Source of the DNA: Phragmitibacter flavus
GTDB taxonomy: Bacteria > Verrucomicrobiota > Verrucomicrobiia > Verrucomicrobiales > Verrucomicrobiaceae
Direction of reading: 5' to 3'
NCBI RefSeq assembly: GCF_005780165.1
Contig: NZ_VAUV01000023.1
Span: forward strand, 1-63,666
DNA: 63,666 nt
Position numbers and translations under genes: made by a program. Below the pieces are notes generated by a model. It was given only the letters and a program-made list of their open reading frames with translations. It was not told where the DNA came from and ran no database searches. Below, piece after piece: positions 48,487-58,208 of this stretch (position 1 is the stretch's first letter; every line of letters begins with the position of its first letter).

Positions 48487-49545
48487 TCAGTCGTCCCAGC
48501 GCGAGTTACGAAGAGGGACGGTGGTGCTGAAGATGCGGAAGTTGACCTTCTGTCCAACGAGGTAGGCTTCGAGGGCGTTGGTGTCGGCCTGGAACTCATC
48601 GTTGTTGGCGATGGTGAACCCGCTGAAGGTGAAGGGCGGAGTGGCTGCGCCGGTGGGGGCGAGGTTGGCGGCGGAGCGTTCATCAATGACGACCATGAGC
48701 AGTTCGACGGCGGGGGGAAGTTGGTGGTCGCTGGGGAGTTGGGTGAAGTTTTCGGCGGCGGAGATGGGGGTTCCGGCGCTGTCGTAGGTGTAGCCGGGGG
48801 CGATGTCGCGCGGGTTGGCCGTGGTTTCGGTGAGGGTGATGCGTTTGGGGGAGACGATCAAAATGAGGACGTTGTCGGCGATGGGCCGGCTCCAGTTGGT
48901 GGTGTTGAGCATCCAGTTGGAGGCCGTGGCGGCCTCGGGATTGTAGATGGTGTTGTTTTCGGTGGGCGGGGCGTATTCCATCAACCGGTAGCGGTATTTG
49001 GCGGGCTGGCTGGTGGCGATGAAGGGAGGTCGGAAGGTGGAGTCGTCGCCGAATTCGACGTAGTATCCGCGACCGTTGATGGCGGTGGGGAGATGTTGAT
49101 ACTGGCTGGAGTAGCCAAGCGGAGCCTGGAAGAAAAGGCTGTGGCCGGGATGGGTGGCGGCACTGATGCCGGAGGCTCCACTGAGGACGCTGGTGGTGGG
49201 TCCGGTGCGGAACTGTAGTTCGGAATAGCGAACGTAGCCGATGGGATTGAGGTTGATGTCGAGTTCGGCTCCGGTGCTGCTGTTGAAGGCGGGGGCGAGC
49301 GGGTCCGCAGGGTTGGGGAAGCGCAGGCGTTCGTAGGTGTTGAGCGTGGACTGCTGGAGGTTGAATTTGATGATGTCAAAGGCGCGTCGGGCTTCGCGGA
49401 ATTGGGAGACTTTGCCTCCGGCCTGGGACCAGCCGCGCTGGACTTCGGAGAGGACGTTGACGACGATGAGGAACAGGATCGAGAGGATCGTCATCGAAAT
49501 GAGCAGTTCGACCAGGGTGAAGGCGTGGCGGCGAAGGCGGCTCAT
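48487..49545 (-). CDS. Verru_Chthon cassette protein C (prepilin-like)
   Basis: 352 residues. MSRLRRHAFTLVELLISMTI is a type IV prepilin signal. The C-terminal part contains NDEFQADTNALEAYLVGQKV and RIFSTTVPLRNSRWDD, typical of the C protein. Proteins B, C and D are co-transcribed with A. No other family match. Confidence 0.85.
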   Translation of the reverse strand: MSRLRRHAFTLVELLISMTILSILFLIVVNVLSEVQRGWSQAGGKVSQFREARRAFDIIKFNLQQSTLNTYERLRFPNPADPLAPAFNSSTGAELDINLNPIGYVRYSELQFRTGPTTSVLSGASGISAATHPGHSLFFQAPLGYSSQYQHLPTAINGRGYYVEFGDDSTFRPPFIATSQPAKYRYRLMEYAPPTENNTIYNPEAATASNWMLNTTNWSRPIADNVLILIVSPKRITLTETTANPRDIAPGYTYDSAGTPISAAENFTQLPSDHQLPPAVELLMVVIDERSAANLAPTGAATPPFTFSGFTIANNDEFQADTNALEAYLVGQKVNFRIFSTTVPLRNSRWDD

Positions 49546-49605
49546 GAGGTTCGAAGATCTAAAATTTGAGATTTGAGATTTTTAAATTTCGAATGATGAA
49601 TGGGG

Positions 49606-50154
49606 CTAGAACTGTCGGGCGACGAGGGTGAGGTAGGTGGAGAAGGTGTTGGGGTTGTCGAAGGGGAAGTTTTCACGCGTGCTGGAGGCGATGCGGATGT
49701 GGATGGCCTTGGCGTTGGTGGCGGCGGGGAGGTCGGCGGTGTCGCCAACGGGCATGTTGATGTCGCCATGGGCGGTGGTGCCTGATTCGGAGGCAAGTTG
49801 GGCGCTCGCGACGTAGGCGACGCGGAGGTCGAAGCTGGCGTCGTCGGGGGCGATGGGATTGGCCTGATCATCGAAATACCAGCGGTTGGCGAGGATGGTG
49901 GGGAGGTTGCTCCAATGGTGAGGGGCGGCGGCGGGGGCGCCCCAGTCGGCGAGGCCGATGGCTCCGGAGATTTCGCTGACGATGCGGGTCTCGGCGGTGC
50001 GATTGGTGGCCTGGCGCATGTTGTCCATGACGGAGGGGATCAGTCCGAGAAGCGTGGTGAGGGAAAGGGCGAGGATGGCGACGGAGATGGCGACCTCGGC
50101 GAGGGAGAAAGCCTGTCGGGTGCGGTGATGAAAGGATGGGAAAAGGCGGTTCAT
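49606..50154 (-). CDS. Verru_Chthon cassette protein B (prepilin-like)
   Basis: 182 residues. QAFSLAEVAISVAILALSLT is the prepilin-type cleavage and membrane segment. The rest is beta-rich, ending TYLTLVARQF. Its start overlaps the stop of the A gene (ATGA), and a 60-nt gap separates it from C. Confidence 0.85.
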   Translation of the reverse strand: MNRLFPSFHHRTRQAFSLAEVAISVAILALSLTTLLGLIPSVMDNMRQATNRTAETRIVSEISGAIGLADWGAPAAAPHHWSNLPTILANRWYFDDQANPIAPDDASFDLRVAYVASAQLASESGTTAHGDINMPVGDTADLPAATNAKAIHIRIASSTRENFPFDNPNTFSTYLTLVARQF

Positions 50155-53100
50155 GGGGCGAAGCGTTTGTTTTCGAGGACGCGGAATTTGTAATGCCGGT
50201 CGAGGGGTTCGGCGTCGTAGTTGGAGGGGAGGGCGTAGTCGGGGATGGTGGGATCGTCAGGGTTGATGCGACGTTCGATGAGGGCGGAACCGCGGTAGTC
50301 GGCGTTGATGGATTCGAGTTGCGGATTGAACTCGTTGGCGGGCACGGAGCGGGCTTTGCGGATGGTTTGGGCGCGGTAATGGACGCGGTAGGTGTTGCTT
50401 TGCGTGGTAATTTTTTGGTAGATGTGGGCGTAGGGACGTTCGCGGGCGTTGTCGCCGGTGAGGGCGCGGGCTTCCCAGAAGGTTTTCATGTCCTCGGTGT
50501 CGTTGTAGGGGGTGTTGACGTCGGGATCGCCGCCCTCGGTCTGGGCAGGGTTGGTGGCGGTGGTGAGGACGGAGGGAGAGGTGCCGGAGACTTTTTTGGG
50601 AATGAGGTTGATCTCGGCGATCTGACTGGCGGTGCGGAACAGTCCGCGGGCGGCGGTGGGGGTGTTGACGGTGGTTCCGCCAGAAGCAGCGCTTCCGAAT
50701 TCGAATCGGCGTTCAAATTGTCCGAGGGTGCCCTGCCAGATGGTTCCGACTTTTTGGTCGGCAAGAATCGTGCGATGCCAATGGCGGAATTTGGGACTGG
50801 CGGTGTAGTTGCCGAGGTTGGCCTCGATGTCGGTCCAGAGCTGGTGATGGTGATATTGGCCGTCGCCGTAGCTGTTGTTGAAGGCGAGGAGTTGTGTTCC
50901 GGTCGGACCACCGCGCTGCACGGGGGCGGCGTCGGTGGGGATGGCGTGCATCATTTCGCCTTTGAGAACGGCATGGAGTCCGGTGGCGCGACGGATGTAT
51001 TTGTTGAAGGGGACCATCTGGTAGTTGAGGTTGACCTTGCCGGCGGTGGAGTAGGGTTCGCTGATGGCGTAGGGTTCGACGATGGGCATCCAGAAGAGGT
51101 CGAGGAGAAGGTGGTCGGCTGGATCGACGCCGCCGAAGTAAGAGGGGGCACCGGGGTGGGGTTGGGCGTCGATCTGGCTGGTGATGCCGGAGCGGATGTG
51201 GTTGGGTCGGAACAGCAGGGTGCGCCAGGGGTCGCCGTTGCCATCGGGGCCGCCGAGGGTGGGAGAAGGAGGAAGTGAGCCGAACATGACGGCAGAAGGC
51301 ATGAGCCGGTTGGGGGTCATGTAGTTGAACCCGGCGGCGGCGCTGCGCCAGGGTTCGCCGTGGTAACCGCCGGGCATGCGATAGGTGGCACCGCTGATGG
51401 TTCGGTTGTCGATGCCGATGTTGCCTTCGTCGGGCCAGTTGATCCATGGGCCGTCGCGCATGTTGCCGGCACCGAAGGGATTGTCGAAGTCGCGGTAGCG
51501 GTGGGCGAGGGCACCACCGATGGGGACGTCGGGCCAATAGCCGCCGTTGGGGACGTTTTTGATGAGGCGGTTTCTGCGGTCGGTGAGGTTGCGACCGGTG
51601 ACGGGATCGACTTCGACGGAGAAACCGGGGTCGATGTAGTTGCCGTAGCGGGACCAGGTGTGGGCGACGAAGAAGGGGAGGTTGGCGTTATTGGGATTGA
51701 GCCAGTTGGGGTCGTCCATGGCGAGCAGGCGCGGGTGGGGACGCCAGTCGGAGGCGGGAACGATGAATTTGGCGTTGTGGAGTCGGAGGTCGCCGTGGCG
51801 CGGCACGAGGTTGACGAGGGTGTCCTGACCGAAGGGACCGGTGACGCCGGCGGGGAGGAAGGGGGTTGAGCTGCCTGTTGTCTGGGTGGCATAGGGGCGC
51901 ATGACGTTCACATAGGCATCGGTGGTGCTGGTGTTGTTGGGGGCCATCCACATGACTTGCTGATAGCGGGGGATGTTGTTGGTGGCACCCGAGTTGTCGA
52001 TGCTGTGGTAGAGGCGGCCAAGAGTGCGCAGCGATTCGTCGTTGGCGTCGGAGATGCCGGAGTAGGCGCGGGTGTAGGGGGTGGGATTGGTCCAGGCACC
52101 GCTGAAGCGGTTGAGGGCTCCGGCAAAATGAAAGGCCCACCAATGAGGGGCGTCCACGCGTGGGGTGGTCGTGCTTGAGGCATTGGTCTGGCGACCGGTG
52201 CCGAGGCGGACGAGTTCGGGAGTGGGGATGGGTTTATCGGCGGAGATGTTGCCGTTTTTGTCGATGCGGAGATCGACCTGGACGGATTGCACGAGGTTGG
52301 CGGGTTCGGGGTTCTGACCGGTGTAGATGTTGATGGTGATTGGGTCTCCGCCGAGGACAATTTGGTGAGGGTTGTCAGGGGTCGGTTTGAGCGGGCCGGG
52401 GATGGTGTGGAAGTCGGTGACGAGATCGAAGTTGAGATAGGCTTTGTTGGGGCTGGTCTCGGCGGTTTCGTGGTAGGCGGGGTCTTTCAAGACGCCGCCA
52501 CGTGGGGGGAGTCGACGGCCGCTGAGTCCGACGGTGGGGCTGACGCTGCCGCCGATCATGTGGACGTTGTTGGCGGCCCACATGCTGCCTCCAGAGCGCC
52601 AGATGGGGGCGATGGATGAGGCGTAGAGAGGAACGTCGCCTGCGATGGTGTTGCGGATGCGGACGCCGTCGAGGCCGATGACTTCGATGCAGAGGTTGGG
52701 CATCATGCCACCCCAGCCGGGAGCGAGGTTGGTGAACTCGACCATGAGCATGCCCTGAACGCGGCGTTCGCCGGGTTCAAGGGGGGTATCGGGAACGAGG
52801 GTGGCGTTCCAGTTCTTGGGCTGGTAACCAGGGTGGGTGGCCATGGACCGAGGATCGTCTTCGTCGGCGCCGGGGTTGGTGCCATAGCGCCCGCTGGAGG
52901 TGGCTGAGAGAGGGGGATAGTTGGAATACCAGTATTGGGGTTGGCTTGGGGGGGAGGAATGTGGATCGGGGCCGAGTTCGATTTCGACGGGGTCGCCGAT
53001 GTTTGCGTGAAGGATTTTTGGTGCGGTGCGTCCGCCGCTGGCATTTGGGTCGGAGTTGCTGGATGGGTTGGTGTTGTCGATGGGTGGGGCGGGAGGGATG

Positions 53101-55133
53101 GAGCCGTCGGCGTTGCGGATGCGGTAGCTGCCTTCGTCATTGGTGCCGTCGGCGGTGCAGATGAAGAGGAGTCCGACTTCTGAAATGGCGACGAAGCGGC
53201 CCTGACCGCGTGCGGGAACGCCGCCAAGAGTGGTTTGGCTGGGTGCGACCATGCCATGGCCGGGGAAGGCGCGATCAATGATGCGCTCGCCGCCGCGTGG
53301 CTGGCTGCCGCGATCGGCGGTGAAGGGTTTGTGAAGGGGGGTGGCGTTGAGGATCTGTTCGCCATTCTTGCCGTCGAGGCGGTAGGTGGGATCGGTTTTC
53401 AAGGTCTCGGTGGAGGGGGCGAGGCTGCCGTCGTAAACGTTGATGGAGCGGATGTAGTCGAACATCTGCACGGCGAGGCGGGCGGCGTCGGAGCCGTATT
53501 TGTCGGTGAAGGAGGCGGTGGCCGGGGCTCCGCCGTTGGGGTAGTCGCGTCCGAGCAGGTGGTAGAGGTATTCGAGCAGGATGCGGTTGCGGGGGAGGTT
53601 GATGTCCTCGGTGGCGCTGAGGGAGTTTTTGCGTCGGAAGAAGTAACTTTTGTCGGTGCTGGTGGCGTTGCCTGAGGAGGCGCACCAGGCGATCATGTTG
53701 TCGTAAATGGTGCGATAGGTGTTGCCGAGGGACTCGTCAGCGACAGGCCAGGCGGCGATGCGTGGTAGTCCGAAGAGGTTCGTTTCGGGCGAACGGCTGT
53801 GGGCGGTGAGGAAGGCTCGGACGCGTTCGAGGGCGCGTTCGGGGTTGTCGCCGAACAGGCGGTTTTCGGGGGGGGCACCTTCAGCATCGTCGTGGATGAG
53901 GCGTTGGTCCCCGGAGACTTCCTGGGAGAACAAGAGGTCGTCGACGCTGGCGTAGAGTCGTTGCTTGAGAGATTCGGTAATGTTGACGTGGTGCTGTTTC
54001 GCGCCGGGGTAACTGGAATCGGTGAGCGCCCAGAAGGGCACGGTGCCGGAGATCGAGCCACCGAGATTGACCTTGGGAACAATTTGATAAATGCGCTCGC
54101 GTTTGGCGAGGATGGCGGAGCGGGCGTTGGGGGCTTTGCCGTAGGGATCGAGGTCCTCATTGGGGAACAGCACGGTGCTGAGGGCGACGGTGGCGGGATG
54201 GCCGGGATAACGCTGATACTCGAAGCGGGTTGGCTGGTAGACGGACCAGTTTTCATCGCGCTCGTGATAGAGATAAGGGGTGGTCCAGAACTGCGGTTCG
54301 GAGGCGGTGTTGATGTTGATTTTGCTGGTCTCGTCGTCGGTCCAGAAGGCGATGCGACCGACAATGGGATTGGTGGCGGTGGCGGTGATGCCTCCAGCTC
54401 CCTGGAAGGTGTAGTTGCCGGAGGGACCGCCGCCGGAAGTGAGGGTGCCGAGGGTTCCGTCCTGCAGGAGGTAGAGCCATTGGACCGGCATGGGAAGGCG
54501 GGCGTCGAGGTCGGTATTGCTGGAGGCGGCTTCAACTCCGGGAAACACACCATCATTGGCAATGTAGGTGAACCCTTCGACATTGTTCGTGGCATCCGCG
54601 CCGGTGGCGACGTAGGCGCGGGGATCGATGATAGGAAAGATGGCGGCGGGGGTGGGATCTGAAGCGCCGATGGGAGCGGGGCGGATGACGGGCGTGTTGA
54701 GATCGGTCCACATGGCGGGGTGTTCCTGCCAGTCGGTGTCGGGGGTGTCGTTGGCCATCGACTCCTCCGTCGTGGTGACGATCATGGTGGGATCGGAATA
54801 GAGTTTGTAACCGCGCAGGAAGGCGCCGTCGTTGCGATATTTGCGGATGGCACCGGGTTGGGAGGCCCAGATTTCGCGTCCAGTGGTGGCGTTGTCCTGA
54901 CCACTGCCATCCCAGATTTGAGACATGACCAGGCTGACGGCGGAATCGGCCAGCTGGCGTGCGCGTTCGGTATCGGAAAAGCGAGTGGCGGAGGAACGTT
55001 CGCTATCGGACAGCGAGAGCATGGCGATGATCAGCACCGTGATGGTGGCGATGAGCGAGACGACGGTGATGAGGGCCAGGCCCCTTTTCTTCCGGCGGAC
55101 GAGGCTGGATGGATTTTTGGTCTCGATCTGCAT
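50151..55133 (-). CDS. Verru_Chthon cassette protein A (1660 aa)
   Basis: The largest gene of the window apart from the type ISP gene's equal. The N-terminus RRKKRGLALITVVSLIATIT is a membrane segment of the prepilin/GspK-like kind without a canonical prepilin motif, followed by SDTERARQLADSAVSLVMSQ, which is like the helix of PilX/GspK proteins. The remaining 1500 residues are Gly/Asn/Pro-rich, with no known domain; WANNVHMIGGSVSPTVGLSG and NYMTPNRLMPSAVMFGSLPP are examples. Family: TIGR02600. Together with B, C and D it probably forms an envelope or pilus-tip complex that could export or assemble the PEP-CTERM protein next door. ATGA overlap with B. Confidence 0.85.
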   Translation of the reverse strand: MQIETKNPSSLVRRKKRGLALITVVSLIATITVLIIAMLSLSDSERSSATRFSDTERARQLADSAVSLVMSQIWDGSGQDNATTGREIWASQPGAIRKYRNDGAFLRGYKLYSDPTMIVTTTEESMANDTPDTDWQEHPAMWTDLNTPVIRPAPIGASDPTPAAIFPIIDPRAYVATGADATNNVEGFTYIANDGVFPGVEAASSNTDLDARLPMPVQWLYLLQDGTLGTLTSGGGPSGNYTFQGAGGITATATNPIVGRIAFWTDDETSKININTASEPQFWTTPYLYHERDENWSVYQPTRFEYQRYPGHPATVALSTVLFPNEDLDPYGKAPNARSAILAKRERIYQIVPKVNLGGSISGTVPFWALTDSSYPGAKQHHVNITESLKQRLYASVDDLLFSQEVSGDQRLIHDDAEGAPPENRLFGDNPERALERVRAFLTAHSRSPETNLFGLPRIAAWPVADESLGNTYRTIYDNMIAWCASSGNATSTDKSYFFRRKNSLSATEDINLPRNRILLEYLYHLLGRDYPNGGAPATASFTDKYGSDAARLAVQMFDYIRSINVYDGSLAPSTETLKTDPTYRLDGKNGEQILNATPLHKPFTADRGSQPRGGERIIDRAFPGHGMVAPSQTTLGGVPARGQGRFVAISEVGLLFICTADGTNDEGSYRIRNADGSIPPAPPIDNTNPSSNSDPNASGGRTAPKILHANIGDPVEIELGPDPHSSPPSQPQYWYSNYPPLSATSSGRYGTNPGADEDDPRSMATHPGYQPKNWNATLVPDTPLEPGERRVQGMLMVEFTNLAPGWGGMMPNLCIEVIGLDGVRIRNTIAGDVPLYASSIAPIWRSGGSMWAANNVHMIGGSVSPTVGLSGRRLPPRGGVLKDPAYHETAETSPNKAYLNFDLVTDFHTIPGPLKPTPDNPHQIVLGGDPITINIYTGQNPEPANLVQSVQVDLRIDKNGNISADKPIPTPELVRLGTGRQTNASSTTTPRVDAPHWWAFHFAGALNRFSGAWTNPTPYTRAYSGISDANDESLRTLGRLYHSIDNSGATNNIPRYQQVMWMAPNNTSTTDAYVNVMRPYATQTTGSSTPFLPAGVTGPFGQDTLVNLVPRHGDLRLHNAKFIVPASDWRPHPRLLAMDDPNWLNPNNANLPFFVAHTWSRYGNYIDPGFSVEVDPVTGRNLTDRRNRLIKNVPNGGYWPDVPIGGALAHRYRDFDNPFGAGNMRDGPWINWPDEGNIGIDNRTISGATYRMPGGYHGEPWRSAAAGFNYMTPNRLMPSAVMFGSLPPSPTLGGPDGNGDPWRTLLFRPNHIRSGITSQIDAQPHPGAPSYFGGVDPADHLLLDLFWMPIVEPYAISEPYSTAGKVNLNYQMVPFNKYIRRATGLHAVLKGEMMHAIPTDAAPVQRGGPTGTQLLAFNNSYGDGQYHHHQLWTDIEANLGNYTASPKFRHWHRTILADQKVGTIWQGTLGQFERRFEFGSAASGGTTVNTPTAARGLFRTASQIAEINLIPKKVSGTSPSVLTTATNPAQTEGGDPDVNTPYNDTEDMKTFWEARALTGDNARERPYAHIYQKITTQSNTYRVHYRAQTIRKARSVPANEFNPQLESINADYRGSALIERRINPDDPTIPDYALPSNYDAEPLDRHYKFRVLENKRFAP

Positions 55134-55268
55134 GAGAAGTGTTCATTAGACGACCATGCATGATACATACATCGTCAATGTGTTGATCTATAAATTGGTT
55201 CGTGGACAGGCAATCGCCTGCGCTTAAAAAATTTTGCGGTGAGCCGGGCCAAAAAATGACCCTGGTTT
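55134..55268. other. Intergenic gap before the A gene, nothing recognised
   Basis: 135 bp between the PEP-CTERM protein stop and the start of protein A. AT-rich at 55165-55200. It could hold the promoter of the A-B-C-D operon; no box is clear. Confidence 0.3.
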
Positions 55269-58085
55269 TTAACGTCGTCGACGTCTGGCCCCGAGGACGA
55301 TCATGGCTCCCGCCATGAAAAGGATGCCGCGAGCGGGCTCGGGCACGATGGCGACAAGCAGGAGATCATTGCCGCCGGTGAGGGCGGTGGAGGCGAAATC
55401 GGCGTTGTAAAAGACGGCGAATTGCTGGCCGTCGATGAGGGTGGTGTAGGGGGTGGATGCGCCACCGAACATGGTTTGGATGGAGGCATCGGCGAGGGTG
55501 TTGGCGTTGGCGAAGAGGCCGACGATGGCGTCGCTGCCGTCGTTGTCGATGAGCCAGAGGCGGTGGTCGTCGGTGAGGAGTCCGCCGGTGTAGAGGTTGT
55601 CGGAATCGCCGTCCCAAGTGCCGGTGAGGAGGCTGTCGGTGATGCTGACAGTGCCGTTGGCGTCGAGGAGGCTGGTCCCGACGGTGCCATTGCCTTCCGT
55701 GGCGATGCCACCGATGGCGAGCTGAGTATTGAAGAAAGCACCGGCATTGAGGTTGATGGCGGCAGTGATGGTCAGTCGGTCGGGTCCGTCGCCGGGGGAG
55801 AGGATACCGCCGGACTGGATGGTGACTCCGGTGGTAGCCACGGTGGAGATGAATCCGTTGCCGCCGATGGAGCCGCCGGATTGGACGGTGACGGAACCGG
55901 TGCCGGTGGCTGAGCCGGTGATGTTGTTGGCCAACAGGCTTCCGTCATTGACGGTGGTGTTGCCGGTGTAGGTGCTGCCATTGGTGAGTCGGAGAGTGCC
56001 GGTTCCGGTTTTGGTAAGTTGACCGCCGGTGCCGCTGATGATGCCGGAATAAGTAGTGGACTGGTTGTTGGCGCCGACGCTGATGTTGCTAGAGATAAAG
56101 GTGGGGGTAGTGGCCAAGACACCTATGGCGAGGTCGTCAGAACCCTTGAGTCCACCGATGTTGTAGGTGTTCGTGCCTGCGACGGTGAAGGTGACCGTCT
56201 GGATGCCGGAGAGGTGGGTGTCGAGGGTGGAGGCGGAGAGGGCGTCGACGTGGTTGAGGGCGAGGGTGCCCGCTTCGACCCGGGTATCGCCAGTGTGGGT
56301 GCCTGCGCCGTGAAGGACGAGATTAGATCCTCCTTTTTTGACGAAGGAGAGTTCGCCTGCCAACACGCCGAAGAAGTTTCCGTTGGTGGATTGATTGATG
56401 GCAAGGGTGGCGGCGGTGGAACTGGTGTTGGTGATGGTGCGGCCGCCCATCGTGGTGGTTCCATGAACGATGCTGCCGGTTTCCTGACTGAATCCGTTGA
56501 GATCAAGGGTGTCGTTGTTGCTGCCGTAACCGGCCCCCATGTTGACGATGGCATTGAGTGGCAGGGCGTTTGCAATCATCATTTTCATGGTGCCGCTGAT
56601 GATGCGGGTGTTGCCCCAGACGTTGCCGGCAACGCCCAGCTCCACCGTGCCGCCGGAGTCGAGATAGAACGAGCCGTCGGATTGCAGAACGACGGAGTTC
56701 GTGGTGAAAGCGAGGGTGGCACCCGTTTGCGGGTTGAGGATAAACAAGCCTGACTGGTCTGGGGTGACGTTGATGCCGCCGGTCATGGTGAGTTTGTCGG
56801 CGGCGACGAAAATGCGGGAACCGCCACCACCTCCACTGAGGGTGTAGGTTCCGGTGACGACATTGTTTCCGTCGTTGCTGTAGAAAACTTGGGGATTCTG
56901 CCCGTTGCCCCGGCCAAAAACCACGAAGTTCTCGGCAATGGTGAGTCCAGTGGCACCGCCGCTGAGCCTGACCTGCCCACCGGGGACGCTGGGATTGCCA
57001 CCGGATGCGGTGTCCCCGCCGTTGATGTAGGTGATGCCCGCCGTGGAGCCGAGCGCGTTGTTGTGGGTGATGATGAGGACTCCGCGGTTGACGTGGGTGT
57101 CGCCGGTGTAGGTGTTGTCGCCGCTGAGGGTGAGGCTGCTGGGGGAGGTCTTGGTCAGTGAGGACGACCCGGCGGCGTTGTCGCTGATGATGCCGGAGAT
57201 GGTGGTGGAGGAACCGGCCGAGTCGATGATCAACTCTCGGGTGGCCCCGATGGTGATGTCACCGGTCAGGGTGAGGACGCCGCTGGCGGCATTCATGATG
57301 CCGTTGGCGGTGAGGTTGCCAGCCAGGGTGGCGGAACCGCCGCTGTGACGGAGGGTGTTGACGGAGGCACCAGTGCCGAAGGTGCCGGAGGCATTCACTT
57401 CAGCATTCAGGCCGGGGGTGCTGCCGATGTCGGCGACGGCAATGCTGGTGCCGGTGTAGGCGATGAGATTGTTGGTGGTCGAATCGCGGGTGGTGTAGCG
57501 GGTGCTGGTGCCCGCCCCAGTGGTGAGCCAGGGACCGACGATGCCGGTGGTGTCATTCACGATGCCACTGTGATCGTCACCGATGTTGACGGTGCCGCTG
57601 CCCTGAATGTTGACGTTGGATCCGACGGAGCGGGCAAAGGTGCCGTTGTCGAGGGTGAGCGCTCGCCCCGTCGCGACGTTCCAGATTTGATGGGTGAAAT
57701 TGCGCGTGGTGAGACTGGAAAGAATGTTGAGGTCGACTTCTGCGCTGCCCATGTTGATGCCGCCCATGCCGAGGGTCAGGGTATTGCCGGTGCCAATGGT
57801 AATGTCGCCATCGGGATCAAGGATCGAAATGCCGAGCCATTCACGGTCGGCACCGAGACTGGAAGTATTGGCTGAGGTGATGGTGTTGTCCCATTGGGCA
57901 ATGTCGTTCTGGGCGGCGGTTCCGCTGACCCAACTGCCCGACAGGTTCAGGTTGGTGGTGTTGTTGGCTTTGATGATGGTTGCTGCCGGAACGGATGGAA
58001 TCGAAAAGTTGGCGACGCAGAGCAGGGTTGCAACATGAATGGCGACAAGTTGTCGGCTGAGGTTGGGGAAGGTGCGTGTTTTCAT
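55269..58085 (-). CDS. PEP-CTERM protein with autotransporter-associated beta-strand repeats
   Basis: 938 residues from ATG 58085 (MKTRTFPNLSRQLVAIHVAT, long signal peptide). The body is a Gly/Thr/Asn/Ser-rich beta-helix with several autotransporter-associated repeats (TIGR02601-like), such as LSGDNTYTGDTHVNRGVLII, LHGAGTHTGDTRVEAGTLAL and LTNGSTYTGNTTVNDGSLLA. It ends with a PEP-CTERM signal: IVPEPARGILFMAGAMIVLG and a run of five Arg. It is probably exported and sorted by an exosortase, and is typical of surface proteins in Verrucomicrobia. Beside the Verru_Chthon set and a PAS-AraC regulator. Confidence 0.9.
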   Translation of the reverse strand: MKTRTFPNLSRQLVAIHVATLLCVANFSIPSVPAATIIKANNTTNLNLSGSWVSGTAAQNDIAQWDNTITSANTSSLGADREWLGISILDPDGDITIGTGNTLTLGMGGINMGSAEVDLNILSSLTTRNFTHQIWNVATGRALTLDNGTFARSVGSNVNIQGSGTVNIGDDHSGIVNDTTGIVGPWLTTGAGTSTRYTTRDSTTNNLIAYTGTSIAVADIGSTPGLNAEVNASGTFGTGASVNTLRHSGGSATLAGNLTANGIMNAASGVLTLTGDITIGATRELIIDSAGSSTTISGIISDNAAGSSSLTKTSPSSLTLSGDNTYTGDTHVNRGVLIITHNNALGSTAGITYINGGDTASGGNPSVPGGQVRLSGGATGLTIAENFVVFGRGNGQNPQVFYSNDGNNVVTGTYTLSGGGGGSRIFVAADKLTMTGGINVTPDQSGLFILNPQTGATLAFTTNSVVLQSDGSFYLDSGGTVELGVAGNVWGNTRIISGTMKMMIANALPLNAIVNMGAGYGSNNDTLDLNGFSQETGSIVHGTTTMGGRTITNTSSTAATLAINQSTNGNFFGVLAGELSFVKKGGSNLVLHGAGTHTGDTRVEAGTLALNHVDALSASTLDTHLSGIQTVTFTVAGTNTYNIGGLKGSDDLAIGVLATTPTFISSNISVGANNQSTTYSGIISGTGGQLTKTGTGTLRLTNGSTYTGNTTVNDGSLLANNITGSATGTGSVTVQSGGSIGGNGFISTVATTGVTIQSGGILSPGDGPDRLTITAAINLNAGAFFNTQLAIGGIATEGNGTVGTSLLDANGTVSITDSLLTGTWDGDSDNLYTGGLLTDDHRLWLIDNDGSDAIVGLFANANTLADASIQTMFGGASTPYTTLIDGQQFAVFYNADFASTALTGGNDLLLVAIVPEPARGILFMAGAMIVLGARRRRR

Positions 58086-58208
58086 GGCGGAAGGTGCTGC
58101 CATGGACGGTGCGCTGTGGTTTCGCGATACCAAGTCCATACGGTGTAATCTTGACGTGGATGGACGTTCGGGTCTTGAACGAGCCGGACAAAGTTTGGAA
58201 TGATTCGG

